A stretch of 64,000 nt of DNA from Teratosphaeria epicoccoides (taxonomy: Eukaryota > Ascomycota > Dothideomycetes > Mycosphaerellales > Teratosphaeriaceae): positions 186,001 to 250,000 of the forward strand of contig JADDMT010000033.1 in NCBI GenBank assembly GCA_021401465.1, read 5' to 3'. The number at the start of each line of letters is the position of its first letter. Position 1 is the first letter of the stretch. A program made the position numbers and the translations under genes. Below the pieces are notes generated by a model. That model was not told the origin of the DNA and ran no database searches. It worked only from the letters and a program-made list of their open reading frames with translations. This document shows, piece after piece, positions 34,150 through 46,200 of the stretch.

Positions 34150-34504
34150 AGAGGATTAAATTAAGATTAAGCACAAAGCTCCTAACTACCTGTCCTAAAG
34201 CTATCCCTATATACTACAGAGACAGAGTAGCTCTGTTAGGTCTGTCGATAGACCTAATAGATCTATGTCTATAGATCTGTAGACTAACCCTACAGATCCG
34301 AGGGTCTATTATCCCGTGACAGATCCCTTCTCCCCTATAGGCCTATAGATCTGTAGACTAACCCTACAGATCCGGGGATCTATCCTTACATGATAGATCC
34401 TTTCTCCTATGACTATGCTTATGACTTATAGTACTCCTATGACTATACTATGACTTATAGCACTTAGGACACTCACGATCCTGTGACTCATAGTACTCCT
34501 GACA
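34150..34504. repeat. Repeat-rich 5' region between head-to-head family 2 copies
   Basis: Holds two tandem units of about 74 bp (34271-34344 and 34345-about 34415), each with the inverted repeat GATCTGTAG-N7-CTACAGATC. Short ATGACTTATAGTACTCCT-like words are then repeated up to 34500. On minus, 34321 begins TGTCACGGGATAATAGACCC, which has the look of an LTR start, so this is probably LTR and leader sequence of family 2. Confidence 0.5.
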
Positions 34505-35310
34505 CTCATGACAATGTTAGCAGCGTCGAAGCTAGGAAGATGACAACTAGGGAGATCCTTAACTTAGAAATGTCTTTGTTTAAGGTATTACGCGAAGCCT
34601 TTAGGCTTAGTAACAAACAACAAGAGGCCGAGAGAGCTCTCCTAGGAATCTAGGAGAAGGGTTCTGCTATTAAGTACTATGCGGACTTTTAGACCCTCTC
34701 TGCTTAAGTTAACTAGAATGATAACGCTTTAGCTATTTAGTTAATAACCTCGAGTGCTATAACTATAGAAAGAAAGGACACTTTGCTCGCAAATGTTCTG
34801 TTAAGAAACAGCATCATAAACTATAATAGACAGAACAGGTTTATGTAATAACATTAGCACCTAAGTAGATAGCTGCTACTACTTAAGTACTAGACTATGC
34901 CTTACTTACTTAGACTATGTGCTATAACAACAATTATTAGATTCACATAAGTAACAAAGATAGTTCTAGATAGTACCCTAGCTATAACAAGGCATAGTCT
35001 ATCTATACGCTAAAGGGTACACCTTCTAGTGTAATAGTCCTAAGATAACAGGAGCTAGAAGAAGAAGAAGGTTCTAACAATGACTATGAGCTTGTTAAAG
35101 CCGTTATTCCTGATTCTAAGGAAGACAAGAACACAGAGAGATAGGCTATACTACTACATAACATTAGACTTGATATCTGTTACAGTTACTTGCGACAGGT
35201 AGTTATGTGACTTCTTATCACGTGTAAGCCGAGGCTTCTTTAGAGAGTACTAACACAAGTAGGAGCAAAGACAGAATAATTAGTACAAAGGTAGTTCTAA
35301 TTAGTAAGTA
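34505..35310 (+). pseudogene. gag fragment of LTR family 2, second copy (plus)
   Basis: Inverted relative to the copy at 33000-34130: shares the LFKVLREAFRLSNKQQEAERALL block (34575-34645), the knuckle CYNYRKKGHFARKC (about 34751-34792) and the acidic EEEEGSN stretch (about 35050-35085). An internal deletion has joined the gag core to the knuckle. No pol follows. Confidence 0.7.
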
Positions 35311-35383
35311 TGTAACTTAAGTTAAACGTATCGAGCTATAAGGGCATCTTAGCATTCCTAAATACATAGGAGATTCTCTAGTG

Positions 35384-35535
35384 ATCTGTCCTACTCTACT
35401 ACTCTGTTTAACAGAGCACTATAGAGTAACAGAGTACTCTGTAGTAGCTACGCCTAGTAATCTGTCCTACTCTACTACTCTGTTTAACAGAGTACTATAG
35501 AGTAACAGAGTACTCTGTAGTAGCTACCCCTGCTT
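35384..35535. repeat. Two tandem 76-bp units with internal palindromes
   Basis: Units 35384-35459 and 35460-35535 are nearly identical. Each contains CTCTGTTTAACAGAG and ACAGAGTACTCTGT inverted repeats. They lie upstream of the point where the LTR family 3 element inserted, so together with 35536-35666 they probably belong to the promoter or LTR of the family 4 remnant that resumes at 49369. Confidence 0.6.
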
Positions 35536-35661
35536 GCTATGTAGACTTTAACTAGCTAAAGCTTAGCTCTAGAACATTCCGTAACACTATCCTCCTTCTA
35601 GCCTAGCTTGTCTTAAGTCTAGGTCATAATCTTGCTGTCTTCTCCTGCTAACGTTACTATG

Positions 35662-35666
35662 ACTTC
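35662..35666. repeat. Target-site duplication ACTTC, left copy (LTR family 3)
   Basis: ACTTC directly before the 5' LTR, repeated at 49364-49368 directly after the 3' LTR. A 5-bp duplication is usual for Ty3/Gypsy insertions. Confidence 0.85.
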
Positions 35667-35908
35667 TGTTAGGACTACCTCTGCACATCCCCATGGAATC
35701 TACCTACTGACTTGCTAGCCCCGACTAGCCTAGCATGGCGTGATCTAGCCGGGGTTGTCCCTATAAGGGCTTGCCTAGCCTAGGCATAGTAAGGGGACTC
35801 CTTAATCCCCCTGACTAATCCTACTTCCTTCTCTATTAATTCAAGTAGTCCTACTATAAACCTATAGTCTGTACTTTAGCTAGCCTGTACTAGTCTTATT
35901 ATCTTACA
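35667..35908 (+). repeat. 5' LTR of LTR family 3
   Basis: 242 bp, begins TGTTAGGACTACC and ends ATTATCTTACA. Matches 49122-49363 over its whole length with mostly transition differences. Confidence 0.85.
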
Positions 35909-35949
35909 CGCGAATCGATCCTACTAAGCATAACAGGTATTGTATAGTA

Positions 35950-37100
35950 ATGACAACTACAAGAAGTAGTGCTACTAGCGCTAGTAGTAAGCAAGGGAGC
36001 ATAGGCTCTATACTACCTGGCGAAAACAGCGTAGCTAGTAGCTAACTAGACCCTCCTAGGCTAGAGGACAGCGTTTAGGGCGTAGGTCTTAAAAACTAGC
36101 TTGAGGCTAAAGACAGTAGGGGCCGTTTAACCCTTTCTAGCGAGTAGAACTAATAGCGATAGTAAATCGCAAACTATTAGGATCTAGATTAGGAGCGAAG
36201 CTTTAAGAGGACGAAGCTAGGCTCTAAATTATAGACTAGAAGCTTAAACTAGCCCGAGTAGAACGAGAGCTCTGCTAGTTGCAGGCGGAACTGTCTAGTT
36301 CGGACTAGTATAGCCCGCCTAGGCGGGGAGAGCCTAAGTATGCTAAACCTAAGGTCTTCGATAGGTATACAAGGGCTTGTTATAATAAATAGGTCCGTTC
36401 TATAGAGCGTAAGTTCTAACAGCACCTAGGTCTCTAGGACTAGGAGCACTATAAGGTCGATATAGCTGCTAGCTACATAGGTAGCAACTAAAACGAATAC
36501 TAGGACATCAAGGTCTAGTTAGAGCGTCTAGTCCGCAAGAGCGCTACCCTAGTAAGGCACGATGTCTCTAAGCTAGCTCCTTGCGGAGATGAAGTCGCAC
36601 TAGGCCGAGATTAAAGAGGACCGGCCTACTATGCAGATAGCCTCCTTCGTATCCTGCTTAAACGCAGACTTAAAGAGAGCTATGTAGTCTAACTAACAAC
36701 TGCCCGCTATGTTAATAGAGGCGGAGGATAGGGCTAGCTAGAGCTAGCGACTAGGCGTTAGTCGGCTATCTAGGCCTTCTGTACTAAGGCCTAGCTAGTA
36801 GGCCTCCTAGAGCCGAAGAAGGAGGACATCTGATAGTAGCAGGTCCCGGGACAGTAGACCGCGACGCAAACGTACCCTAGAGCGGCCTAGCTCGGGCTAG
36901 CCTGCGCTAGTCCTGTCTAGGAAGACTACGTCGTAGATAGCTAAGCTCGAATGCTGTTAGTACAAGCAGATTAGGCATATTAAGAAGTATTATAAGCTGT
37001 CTGCAGAAGAAGCAGTAGCGTACGAAAAACTCGGGGCTAGCCTGGCGAGCTCTAAGCTATAGCTAGCTATGTCTACTATACTAAGAAGCAGAGGCAGGTA
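35950..37100 (+). pseudogene. gag of LTR family 3
   Basis: ATG at 35950-35952 (MTTTRSSATSASSK), Ser-rich N-terminus, then a charged gag core with many stops. A zinc knuckle remnant at about 36945-36990 reads ECC.YKQI.HIKKYY, where the second and last knuckle Cys are Tyr (TAC), consistent with TGC-to-TAC changes. Exact end not determined; pol follows. Confidence 0.65.
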
Positions 37101-40100
37101 GCGGAGCCTAGGTATAGGTATAAGGGTACCTACTACTACCTGCTCTAAGTTAGAGCTATTATTCGAGGTCTACTTAGTAAGTAACAGGTTAGGGCGCTAC
37201 TAGATAGCGGCGCATAGGACAACTTCGTTAACAGTCAACTCGCTAAGGAGGTTAGACTAGAAGTTACAGGCTCTCTAGTAGAGGAATACGCTAGGCTAAA
37301 CGGCTAGCGCCTTAGAGTAACTAGTAGTAGCCCTATATAGCTCTAAGTCCGCGACAGTATAGGCTAGCTAAGGGGCACTTTAGACTAGTTTTAAAATGGC
37401 GACATCTATGGCGCTAATATAGTCCTAGGCTAGCTATAGCTAGAGAAATTTAACCTGTCCCTTAACTTCGTAACTAGACAGATGCGCTAGCAGGGCCATA
37501 AAGGCAGGCAACGTAAACAGGTTCGCATAGCGTAGGCCCGCGAGTACCTAGCAGACGTAAGGGACCCTAATACTCTTACCTTTGTCATGTTAGTAGCGCC
37601 TGTAGCTAGTGTAGTCTAGAATAGGCCGAATGAGCTTAGGCTAGAGTATTCTGACCTCTAGGAGGTCTTCTCAGAAGACGCTGCTACAGAACTAGCCCTA
37701 CGTAGGCCTCACGACTTATCTATCGACCTAGTCAAGGGCAGCTAGCCGCTATGGGGTCTATTATACCCCTTGTCCTAGGCGGAACTAGGAGTTCTGCGCG
37801 AATACCTCTGCAAGTACCTTAAACGTAGGTAGATTAGGCCATTAAAGTTGCCTGCTAGTACAGGCATTCTCTTCATGAAGAAGAAGGATAGCATACTACG
37901 ACGCTACGTTAATTACTAGGCCCTTAACGCCCTTATAGTCAAGAACCGCTACCTACTCCTGCTAATTCAGGAATCCTTGAACTAGCTTGCTACTAGGAAG
38001 ATCTTCATGAAAATAGATGTACGGGATGCATATTACTATGTCTAGATCAAGGAGGGCGACAAGTAGAAGACTACATTCCGGACTAGATATAGCTACTTTA
38101 AATACACTGTTATGCCTTTTAGGCTGTCTAACGCCCCCGCTTAGTGCTAGGCCTACATGAACTATGCCTTAGCGGACCTGCTTAACACAATCTATGTTAT
38201 ATACCTAGACAATGTGCTCATTTTCTCCTAGAATGAGTCAGAGTATATCCGCTACATGTATACTATCCTAGAACAGCTTAGGAAGCACGGCTTATATGCT
38301 AAACTTAGCAAGTGCGAGTTCTACAAGGACAACGTAGAGTTCCTTAGCTTCGTTGTAGGCTAGGACGGCGTCGCGATAGAGCTAGAAAGGGTGCAAGCGA
38401 TAGCAGAATAGCCCGAACTAGCCTTAATCTAGGATATTTAGGTCTTCATTAGGTTCGCTAACTACTATCGACAGTTCATTGATAGATTCTCCTATATTGC
38501 GGCGCCGCTTAATCGCTATACTAAGGGCTAGCGACTAGGGGCACAACATACCGAGACTAGGGCGCTCTAACTCGACATAGTAGGGAAGTAGTTATTTACT
38601 AACCTAAAGCGTGCCTTTATAACTACACCTGTCTTACGCCATTTTAACCTAGAACGGCCTATTCAGGTCGAGACTAATACCTCTAGGTACGTAGTTTCAG
38701 GCGTTATAAGCTAGCAATAGGAATTCCGCGGCAAATTGTAGTAGTACCTAGTAGGATACTTCTTAAAGAAGATGAATAGTGCCGAGAGGAACTATGACAC
38801 CTACAACTAAGAACTTCTTGGCATTGTTGCTACCTTCAAGCACTTCTGATACTACCTTGAGGGCGCCGCCTACGTAGTAGAGGTCTTATCAGACTATGCG
38901 AACCTCTAATAGTTCATGATGACTAAGGAGCTATCCCGCTAGTAGGTATAGTAGGCTAAGTAGCTTTCTACCTTTAACATTCGGATTACGTACAGGCTAG
39001 GAGGTCAGAATAGGGCCGCAGATGCCCTTAGCTGTTACCCTAACATAGAAGATAAGGAGCATAGCAGGTAATAGGTCTACGGCAATAATGCGAGCAGGCC
39101 TCTAAGGGCTCTTTAGTTAGTCTTTACACTAGAACAGGCCGCTCTGGCCTAGGCTTGTCTAGTTGCGGCCATTTCTAGTCAGACGCTAGAAGATGTGATC
39201 CGCAAGGCTAATCTTATAAATAAACGGGCCTAAAAGGTTATATCCATACTAGAGAGCGAGGACCCGCTACTATAGGCCTACTAATAGGGCTATAGCGAGG
39301 GCCTCCTTACGTACGAGGGCCGCCTCTACGTCCCTAAGGGAGCCGGCTATCTCGTAGTGCTACATTAGTGCCACGATAAACCTCTAGCTAGGTACTTTAG
39401 CTTTGCATGTAGTCTAGAGCTAGTACTACAAGACTATTACTAGCCCTAGCTACGCTAGTATGTTAAGGACTTTGTATATACCTATTAAGCTTACGCTAGG
39501 GCAAAGCCAAAAAGTTACTAGCTATACGGCCTACTACACGCAGAGCTACTATCGCTAATCCCATAGATACATCTAACCCTAGATTTTATTACCGACCTAC
39601 TACCTAGCTGTCTATTAGGGCAGGTATACGACTCCATACTAGTAGTAGTTAACCGTTATACTAAAATGGCCTATTACGTCCCGTGCTAGAAGGATATAAT
39701 AGCAGAATGTCTTGCGGACATGTTCCTTAGGGAGATAGTACGACTACATAGGGTACTAGCTACCTTAACCTCTAATCGCGGGCCTATACTAACCTCTAAG
39801 TTTTAGTTAATAGTATGTTTCTACCTCTAAGTCTAGCAAAAGCTAAGTACTACGTTCTACCTGTAGACAGACAGACAGACAGAGTAGCAGAACTAGACGC
39901 TAGAGTAGTACCTATGTACATACTATAACTTCAAGCAGGACAACTAGTCCTACTTGCTGTCTACAGCAGAATTTGCGTACAATAACAGCTAACATGTAGC
40001 TACAGGAGTTACACTATTCTAAGCGAACTAGCTCCGGGATCTAAGGAGGGTAGCCTAGCCTAAAATAGCCTGAATAGTAGGTAACTTAGCCTAGGTAGAG

Positions 40101-40660
40101 GAGCTAGTACGCAAAGCGCTAGCAGCTTAGTAGAGTATAAGGGAGCGGCTTACTAAGGCGAAGTAGTTGTAGGCAAAGCACTATAACTAGTGTTACACTA
40201 ATGTGTCCTTTACTGTTAGGGACAAAGTATACCTCTTATTAGCTAACATTAAGGGCATGCAGCCTAGCAAGAAGCTAGATCACAAGTGGATTAGGCTATA
40301 CAAGGTCCTAAAGGTAGTAAACAGGGTAGCCTACACCTTAGACTTACCTAGTAACATGCGCATCTACCCTAACTTCTACATATCGCTCCTTAAGCTAGCT
40401 ACTAATAGCCTGCTCTAGGCTAGGCTGTAGTCAGAATAGCAGAGATTCGAGGCAAATGTAGACGACATGTACGAAGTAGACTACATTAAGGAGAAACAGG
40501 TTAATAAGTTTAGTGATTAGTCCTACCTAGTATCCTAGAGGGGGTATAGTAGTAAAGAGGATACCTAGGAACTAGCGGTACATATTAGCAAGGCGGCTAT
40601 AGACGCTTTCAAGAAAAAGCTAGGCACATGTTGTCCCCCTTAGGGCAAGAATAAGCAGGT
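37101..40660 (+). pseudogene. pol of LTR family 3: protease, RT, RNase H, integrase, chromodomain
   Basis: Aspartic protease ALLDSGA.DNFVNS near 37195-37235; reverse transcriptase with YTVMPFRLSNAPA (38107-38145) and VIYLDNVLIFS (38195-38230), where the YLDD position reads YLDN; RNase H; integrase core with LDFITDLL and a D-to-N change at TSNRGPILTSKF (about 39770-39800); C-terminal chromodomain YEVDYIKEKQVNKFSD..YLVS.RGYS near 40470-40555. Chromodomains steer integration to marked chromatin. Numerous TAG/TAA stops; non-functional. Confidence 0.82.
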
Positions 40661-40954
40661 AGGGGCACCTCGTTACTAGGGTGCCTAGAGTGTGACTAAA
40701 CAGGCTAGACTAGACTAGGTAAGTAGGGACTAGACACAAGTGTAGCAAACAGCTAAAGGTTATAGCTGTCTACTATCGGCAGGACTTTAAACAAATAACA
40801 GGGGCTAGGCCGCCCTAGTCTAGGCTAGATAGATGCTAATCCGCACCTAGCTAAGATTCCCTAGTACTCTTACTAGCTGTCTAGCCCTACCTAAACTACA
40901 CTCGCATCACTTACGCCCGGACTGCACTAGATTAGTCCGTTCTAGACTAGACTG
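40661..40954. other. Convergent 3' spacer of LTR family 3
   Basis: Between the pol end and the end of the antisense ORF. No gene or sharp signal recognised; CTAG-rich. Confidence 0.4.
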
Positions 40955-41844
40955 CCCTAGTCGCTGTCCTTATTGTCCTCATGACCCTCATTTAGGGCCC
41001 TACCCTCTAACTCGGGGGTACTTAGGACGAGAAGCATGCCCTAGAGGTCAGATTTAGGCCTACTGTTCTTCATCTTACTAACACGGGCCAAGATGTCCTA
41101 GAGCGAGGTCGCTATCTCTGCGATGCGCCTATTACTAATCTACTTAATGTCCTTAAGGCGCTTACTAGCCGAAGTGTCCTTGATTAGGAACTTCAAGCCC
41201 TTAAGCTTCTAGACAGGGTCAGTACAGACTAGGTTATATTAAAAGGGACCTAACACTTACATTCGGGGTTAGAGAACTCCTGTTACGAACGCGCTTCGCT
41301 ACCTTCTTGCTAGATTAGTCTTACCTCTCCTGCCTAAGGTGCTATGACAAGCTGCCCTTACTACAAAGGGTGTTACCTAGCTCCCTATAATCTAGTTAGC
41401 TCTATTCTAGGGCAGAGTGCCCTAGTCTAGCACTTATGGGATCGTAGTGCCCGCGATCTTCCTAATGCAGCGCATAATAGCCTCCTTCTTGTCATCGCTA
41501 GGATTATTAGCTAAGGCTTTGATCTCGTAGCGCATACCCTTCTACTCGTCCTCCTTTAAGGCCGGGAGCTATTAGAGTCAGCTATAGTGTACTAAACTAG
41601 ACTAGAATAGACTAGATTAACCTACCTAGAAGCAGTCCTTACTACTTAGTCAGTTGCTGCAGTTAGGGGTGATGCTAGTAGGGACAGGCTTGTTCATAAT
41701 AGGGCAGAGCTTCTTAATGTTAGCTAGGTTAGGGTCCTTGTAGCAGCTGTAGCACGCGTTAGCTAGGAACGAGGAAGTAGTCTCTAGATTGTAGTTATAC
41801 TCCTTGCGCACGACCTTAGCGGCTAATCTCTTCCTGTTCGCCAT
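40955..41844 (-). pseudogene. Antisense Cys-rich ORF of LTR family 3, one predicted intron
   Basis: Opposite strand to pol, start ATG at 41842-41844 (MANRKRLAAKVVRKEY). N-terminal part has CYSC, later KKLC and PNC. A frame with several clustered stops at 41569-41625 fits a 57-nt phase-0 intron with donor TAG|GTAGGT (ancestrally CAG|GTAGGT), a GCTGAC branch-like site and TAG acceptor. Exon 2 then reads LPALKEDE.KGMRYEIKALA and on to IMRCIRKIAG, charged and helical. Ends about 40955; the exact stop is uncertain because of RIP stops. The nested family 1 element sits 24 bp upstream of its start codon, in its promoter. Unrecognised family; it parallels antisense ORFs in families 1, 4 and 5. Confidence 0.5.
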
Positions 41845-41862
41845 TGTATTAGACTAGTTCAG

Positions 41863-41867
41863 GCTAG
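41863..41867. repeat. Target-site duplication GCTAG, left copy (copy B)
   Basis: GCTAG immediately before the 5' LTR of copy B, repeated at 48758-48762 immediately after its 3' LTR. Confidence 0.8.
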
Positions 41868-42034
41868 TATGAAGGGCGAGGCCCTAAGTCTTGGCACAGG
41901 CTAGGGCCTGTGCGACGCGACCCCTGACGAGGCCGGCTATAAAAGACCAGACAGCTAGCAGATAGTCCTTCTCTCCCTATCGTACTTGTTAAATACTACA
42001 TAAACCCCTATGTATACGCTATTTACCTGTGACA
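41868..42034 (+). repeat. 5' LTR of copy B
   Basis: 167 bp; begins TATGAAGGG (TGTGAAGGG in the 3' LTR) and ends CCTGTGACA. Contains TATAAAA at 41938-41944 and ATCGTACTT at 41979-41987, the latter complementary to the sequence just past the LTR except for one G-to-A change. Confidence 0.85.
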
Positions 42035-42055
42035 TTAAGTACAATCAATTTTACC

Positions 42056-43260
42056 ATGGAAAGGCCGTCTCCTAGCTAATTAACCCTAGTGTCTAAAGGA
42101 TCCACGAACGAGGAAGCGTTAGCAGAAATGCGCCGTGTCGTCGAGGGAATGCATACCTAGTAACAGCAAATTATGGCTAAGCTAACAGCTACGCGGGCCG
42201 CGTTAAATGAATCGGAGTCCCGATAGCGACAAAACCTAGGCGTCCTGTCAGAGGAGCTACTAAAGACCCTCGCGGACGCGCTAGCCGTAGTAACGTGTGC
42301 GAACTCTGTCATAGAACTGACAGGACCCCGAGAATAGAGGCTACTAACGTAGGACAGAAAAGCCGAATCATTTAGGGATTACCTGCTCTGTATTAGGAGT
42401 TTGTTTAGGGCGCGCTCTAGGGTAAAACCCCTGATAGGCGTGGATTATTACTAGAACATAATCTACGACACCCTCCCTGCTTGCTAGCGCGCCCGGATGC
42501 GCCATTTCTAGGAGAAAGGAGGCCCGGACAGGGCGAAGGACCCTGAAGCTTTCCTCACGTAACTCGAGGCCATGTTTGCGGACAGTAATAAGACAGCGAG
42601 AGCTCTAGAACAGCTTACGAACCTCTGACATGCGGCAGGCTAGCCATAGCACGAGCACTAGCTAGAATTCGACAAACTCCTGCTGTTAGTAGGAGGGGAC
42701 TAGTAGATAGATGACGCGAAGATCGGATACCTCAAGAATTCGTTTTCGAACCCTGCTAGGATGTACATGGCGAACGTAAGAGACAAGGAGGACTACTACG
42801 CGTTTGCAGAGGAGGTCGAAAGGGTCATGACAAACTCCGAGGCAACCGACTAGTTCAAGGCAGCCCATAGGAGGTAGTTAAGAGAAAAGAACAAGGACTC
42901 TAAAGGTATTCCTGTAGCTGCTATGTAGGTACCTAACCCTAGAGTTAGATCCTGAATAGACGCGGATAGGGATACAGTCATGGCACCGACTCGTACTACA
43001 GGAGACTAATATGACAGCAAAGGACCCTAACAAAACAACAGGGGGAAACGACGCGCTAAATAGGTAGACGCTACAGAGAGAGAGAAACGCTAGGAGAATA
43101 ACCTATGCTACTACTACAGAGCGTCTAGACACTAAGTTAAGGGGTGTCCCTACGCCTTGGCTACACCCCTAGCCTAGATTAATACAACTAGAGTGTCGCC
43201 ATTACTAGAGAACAATGGAATAACAGAGGAACCTAGGAGGAACAACTTGGGAAAAGATTA
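42056..43260 (+). pseudogene. gag of LTR family 1, copy B
   Basis: Start ATG at 42056-42058 (MERPSP). Retrotransposon gag core is readable (EAMRRVVEGMHT-like N-terminus; RKAESFRDYLLC near 42360; RMRHF.EKGGPDRAKDPEAFLT near 42495-42560; KIGYLKNSFSNPARMYMANVRDK near 42720-42785). A zinc knuckle near 43108-43150 reads C-YY-Y-RASR-H-xVKG-C, the second Cys being Tyr by TGC-to-TAC. Pol follows in another frame. Broken by stops. Confidence 0.78.
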
Positions 43261-46200
43261 ACTCCTGCTCGGAGTTAGGAAGCGGGAGTAACGGAGACAT
43301 TAGCAGAAGGATAGGAGAGAGTTAAGGGATCTATAGACAGGAACCTGATCTATACTAACGTAGTCCTAGCAAATAATACTAGGACATGAGCTCTCATCGA
43401 TAAGGGGTACTAATGCTACGCTGTAATTAACGGAGACCTAGTAAAAGGTCTTAGCTTGAGCTTAATAAGCAAAGAGTCACGCATAGCGAGGGGCGTAACA
43501 GCGTCGATGCGAGACTCTGCGGTAGAAGGAGTAGTTGCCTTCTAGATAGAAATCGAGGGGTTCTAGCAACTAGTATACGCATACGTAGTAAAGGATCTAG
43601 CCTTCCCCCTGATACTAGGGAACCCCTAGAAGGCTTACAATAAAGTGCGGACCGCGCCAGAAAGGCGTTAGTATTAGCATGGGAGAGCGGGACAGTAGAT
43701 AAACGAAGGACAGAACTACTAAGAATACAAGGACCGTAGGAACTTTACCTAGGTATGCGCGACCGCGACAGCAGATGTCGCGGAGGCCTTAAAGGCAAAG
43801 GAATATCTGACGATAGACAAGTTAAGAAAGGCGCTACCTCTAGAGCTTTAGCACATGGCTCTGCTGTTCTGCCGCTAAGAAGCGGAAAAATTAGCGCCAT
43901 ACCGCCCTAGCATTAACTACTATATCAAACTCCGCGAAGGACTAGATAGATCCTAGCCGGCTCTGCTATAGGGACCCCTATACAGCATGTCGAAGGAGGA
44001 ACTACTAGTTTTAAGGAAGTCCTTAGACGAACTGTTAGGGAAGGGATTCATTCGGCCTACTAACTTAGAGGCTACGGCTCCCATGCTTTTTGTCCGGAAG
44101 CTAGGGGGAGGGCTCTAGTTCTGCTACAGTTACCGCGCCCTTAACGCGATTACAAAGCAAGATAGGTACCCCCTCCCGTTAATACTAGAGACCTTGAGGA
44201 ACCTCACGGGCGCCTAGTAGCTTACTAAGGTAGATGTAGTGTCAGCCTTCTACTAAATCTGTATAGCGAAAGGCCATGAGTACAAGACAGCCTTTCGCAC
44301 AAGGTTCGGTTCATTTGAATGGCTAGTATGTCCGTTCGGTTTATCTAGGGCTCTAGTAACGTTCTAACGATATATTAACACACTGCTACGCGAGGAACTA
44401 GACGACTACGCCTCCGCGTATATAGACGACGTCATCATATATAGCGGCAGTTCGCGAGAAGACTATTTCGCCAAAGTAACGCGAGTACTCTAGAAGCTCT
44501 AGGACAGGGGCCTCTACCTTGACCCCAGGAAGAGCGAGTTCGCCAAAAAGGATATCAAGTACCTAGGGTTCATAATACACGCCGACAGAAAAGGCATAGG
44601 GACCGAGCCAGAAAAGGTAGAGGCCGTGCGTAACTAGGAGTAGCCAAAAACACAAAAGGAAGTCCGTAGATTCCTCGGCTTCGGAAACTACTACAGGATG
44701 TTCATCCTGAACTACTCGAAGACAGCCGGGCCCTTGACGGCGCTTACAGGGAAGGGCAGGCCGTTCTCCTAGGGGGAACTCAAGGAGTCCGCGTTTAGAA
44801 CGCTAAAAGCGAAGTTCTGTTTAGCGCTAGTCCTTTCTTAATAGAACCTAGAGCTGCCGACCTTTTTAGAGACTAACTACAGCGGGTTTGCGTTAGGGGT
44901 AGCTCTCCTGCAAGAAAACAACGGAGTCTAGAGACTAGTAGGCTTCTTCTTACAGAAACTCAATAAGGCGGAGATTAATTACGACATCCATGACAAGGAG
45001 ATGCTAGCTATGATATCTAGCCTGAAGTTCTAGGGCCCTAAGCTAAAGTCGTGTAGGCCCTTTACTATTCTTACGGACTACAAAAACCTAGAGTACTTCA
45101 TGGTCAAGTAACAGCTGTCTGAGCGGCAGATACGGTAGTACGAGACCCTCGCGTAATTCTAGTTTTCCCTGGTATATCGCCTAGGCGCTAAAGGAGTAGT
45201 CCCGGATGCGTTGTCGAGACGAGAACAGGACACGCTAGGGGCAGAAGATAAGGAATCACGGTTTAGGAGGTTTTTAGACCTAGAAGTCGTAGAGAGTTAG
45301 CCGGACCCTGTAGATAAGAGTAGGGACGTCATACCGATTACCCTAATCGGCCTGTTACCTACTACTATAGAGAACGAACAGCAATTCGCTAACTCTATAA
45401 CCTCTAACTAGGAGCCTATTAGGCCGTTCTAGGACAGCACCCTTAATGACCTATAGGCAGCCATAGTAGAGAAAGACAAGCTGTACTCGACAGTGTTAAA
45501 AGTAGTAAAGAGTGGCTCCTAGGCGCTACTAGCTAGAGCGAGGCTAAAACTACAAGCGGGGGACTACAAGATCGACAAGAGAGGCTTCCTGCGATACCGC
45601 GACAAACTATAGGTCCTAGGAGCAAACAACAGTTAGCCTAAGGGTAAGACCTTAGACTCTAGGGACGAAAGCAAGCTAGAGCGAGGCTGAAACTACAAGC
45701 GGGGGACTACAAGATCGACAAGAGGGGCTTCCTGCGATACCGCGACAAACTATAGGTCCTAGGAGCAAACAACAGTCAGCCTAAGGGCGAGACCTCGGAC
45801 TCTAGGGACGAAAGTAACGACATGCTTAGGACGAAGCTCATTTAGTCTATACATGACGCTACGGTATACAGGCACCTAGGACAGGACGTCATGACAATGA
45901 TCCTAGGGCGTAACTTCTACTAGCTATTACTGTCTAAGCATGTCTAGCGGTTCCTAAGGAACTGCGACTACTATAGTCGTAACAAAGTGTAGAGAGAGTA
46001 CAAGCATAGACTGTTAAAGCTATTACTAGTTCCTAACAGATTCTTCTAGGAGATCTCTATGGACTTCATGACAGACTTGCCCGATTCCAAGGGATGTCGA
46101 TACCTGTAGGTTATTAAGGATCGCCTATACAAGTACGTAGTTTTGCAGGTAATGCCTAGTATAAAAGCAGAGGAGTACGTAGAGAAGTTCATGGATTGCT

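Larger units (their letters stand above)
30005..34150 (-). mobile_element. LTR family 2 chromovirus-like element (minus), truncated after RNase H
   Basis: Read right to left: gag (34130 to 33000), protease, reverse transcriptase, RNase H, then the sequence stops near 30005 next to the Plavaka-like element, so integrase and 3' LTR are missing. The 5' end lies in the repeat-rich segment 34150-34505. Confidence 0.8.
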
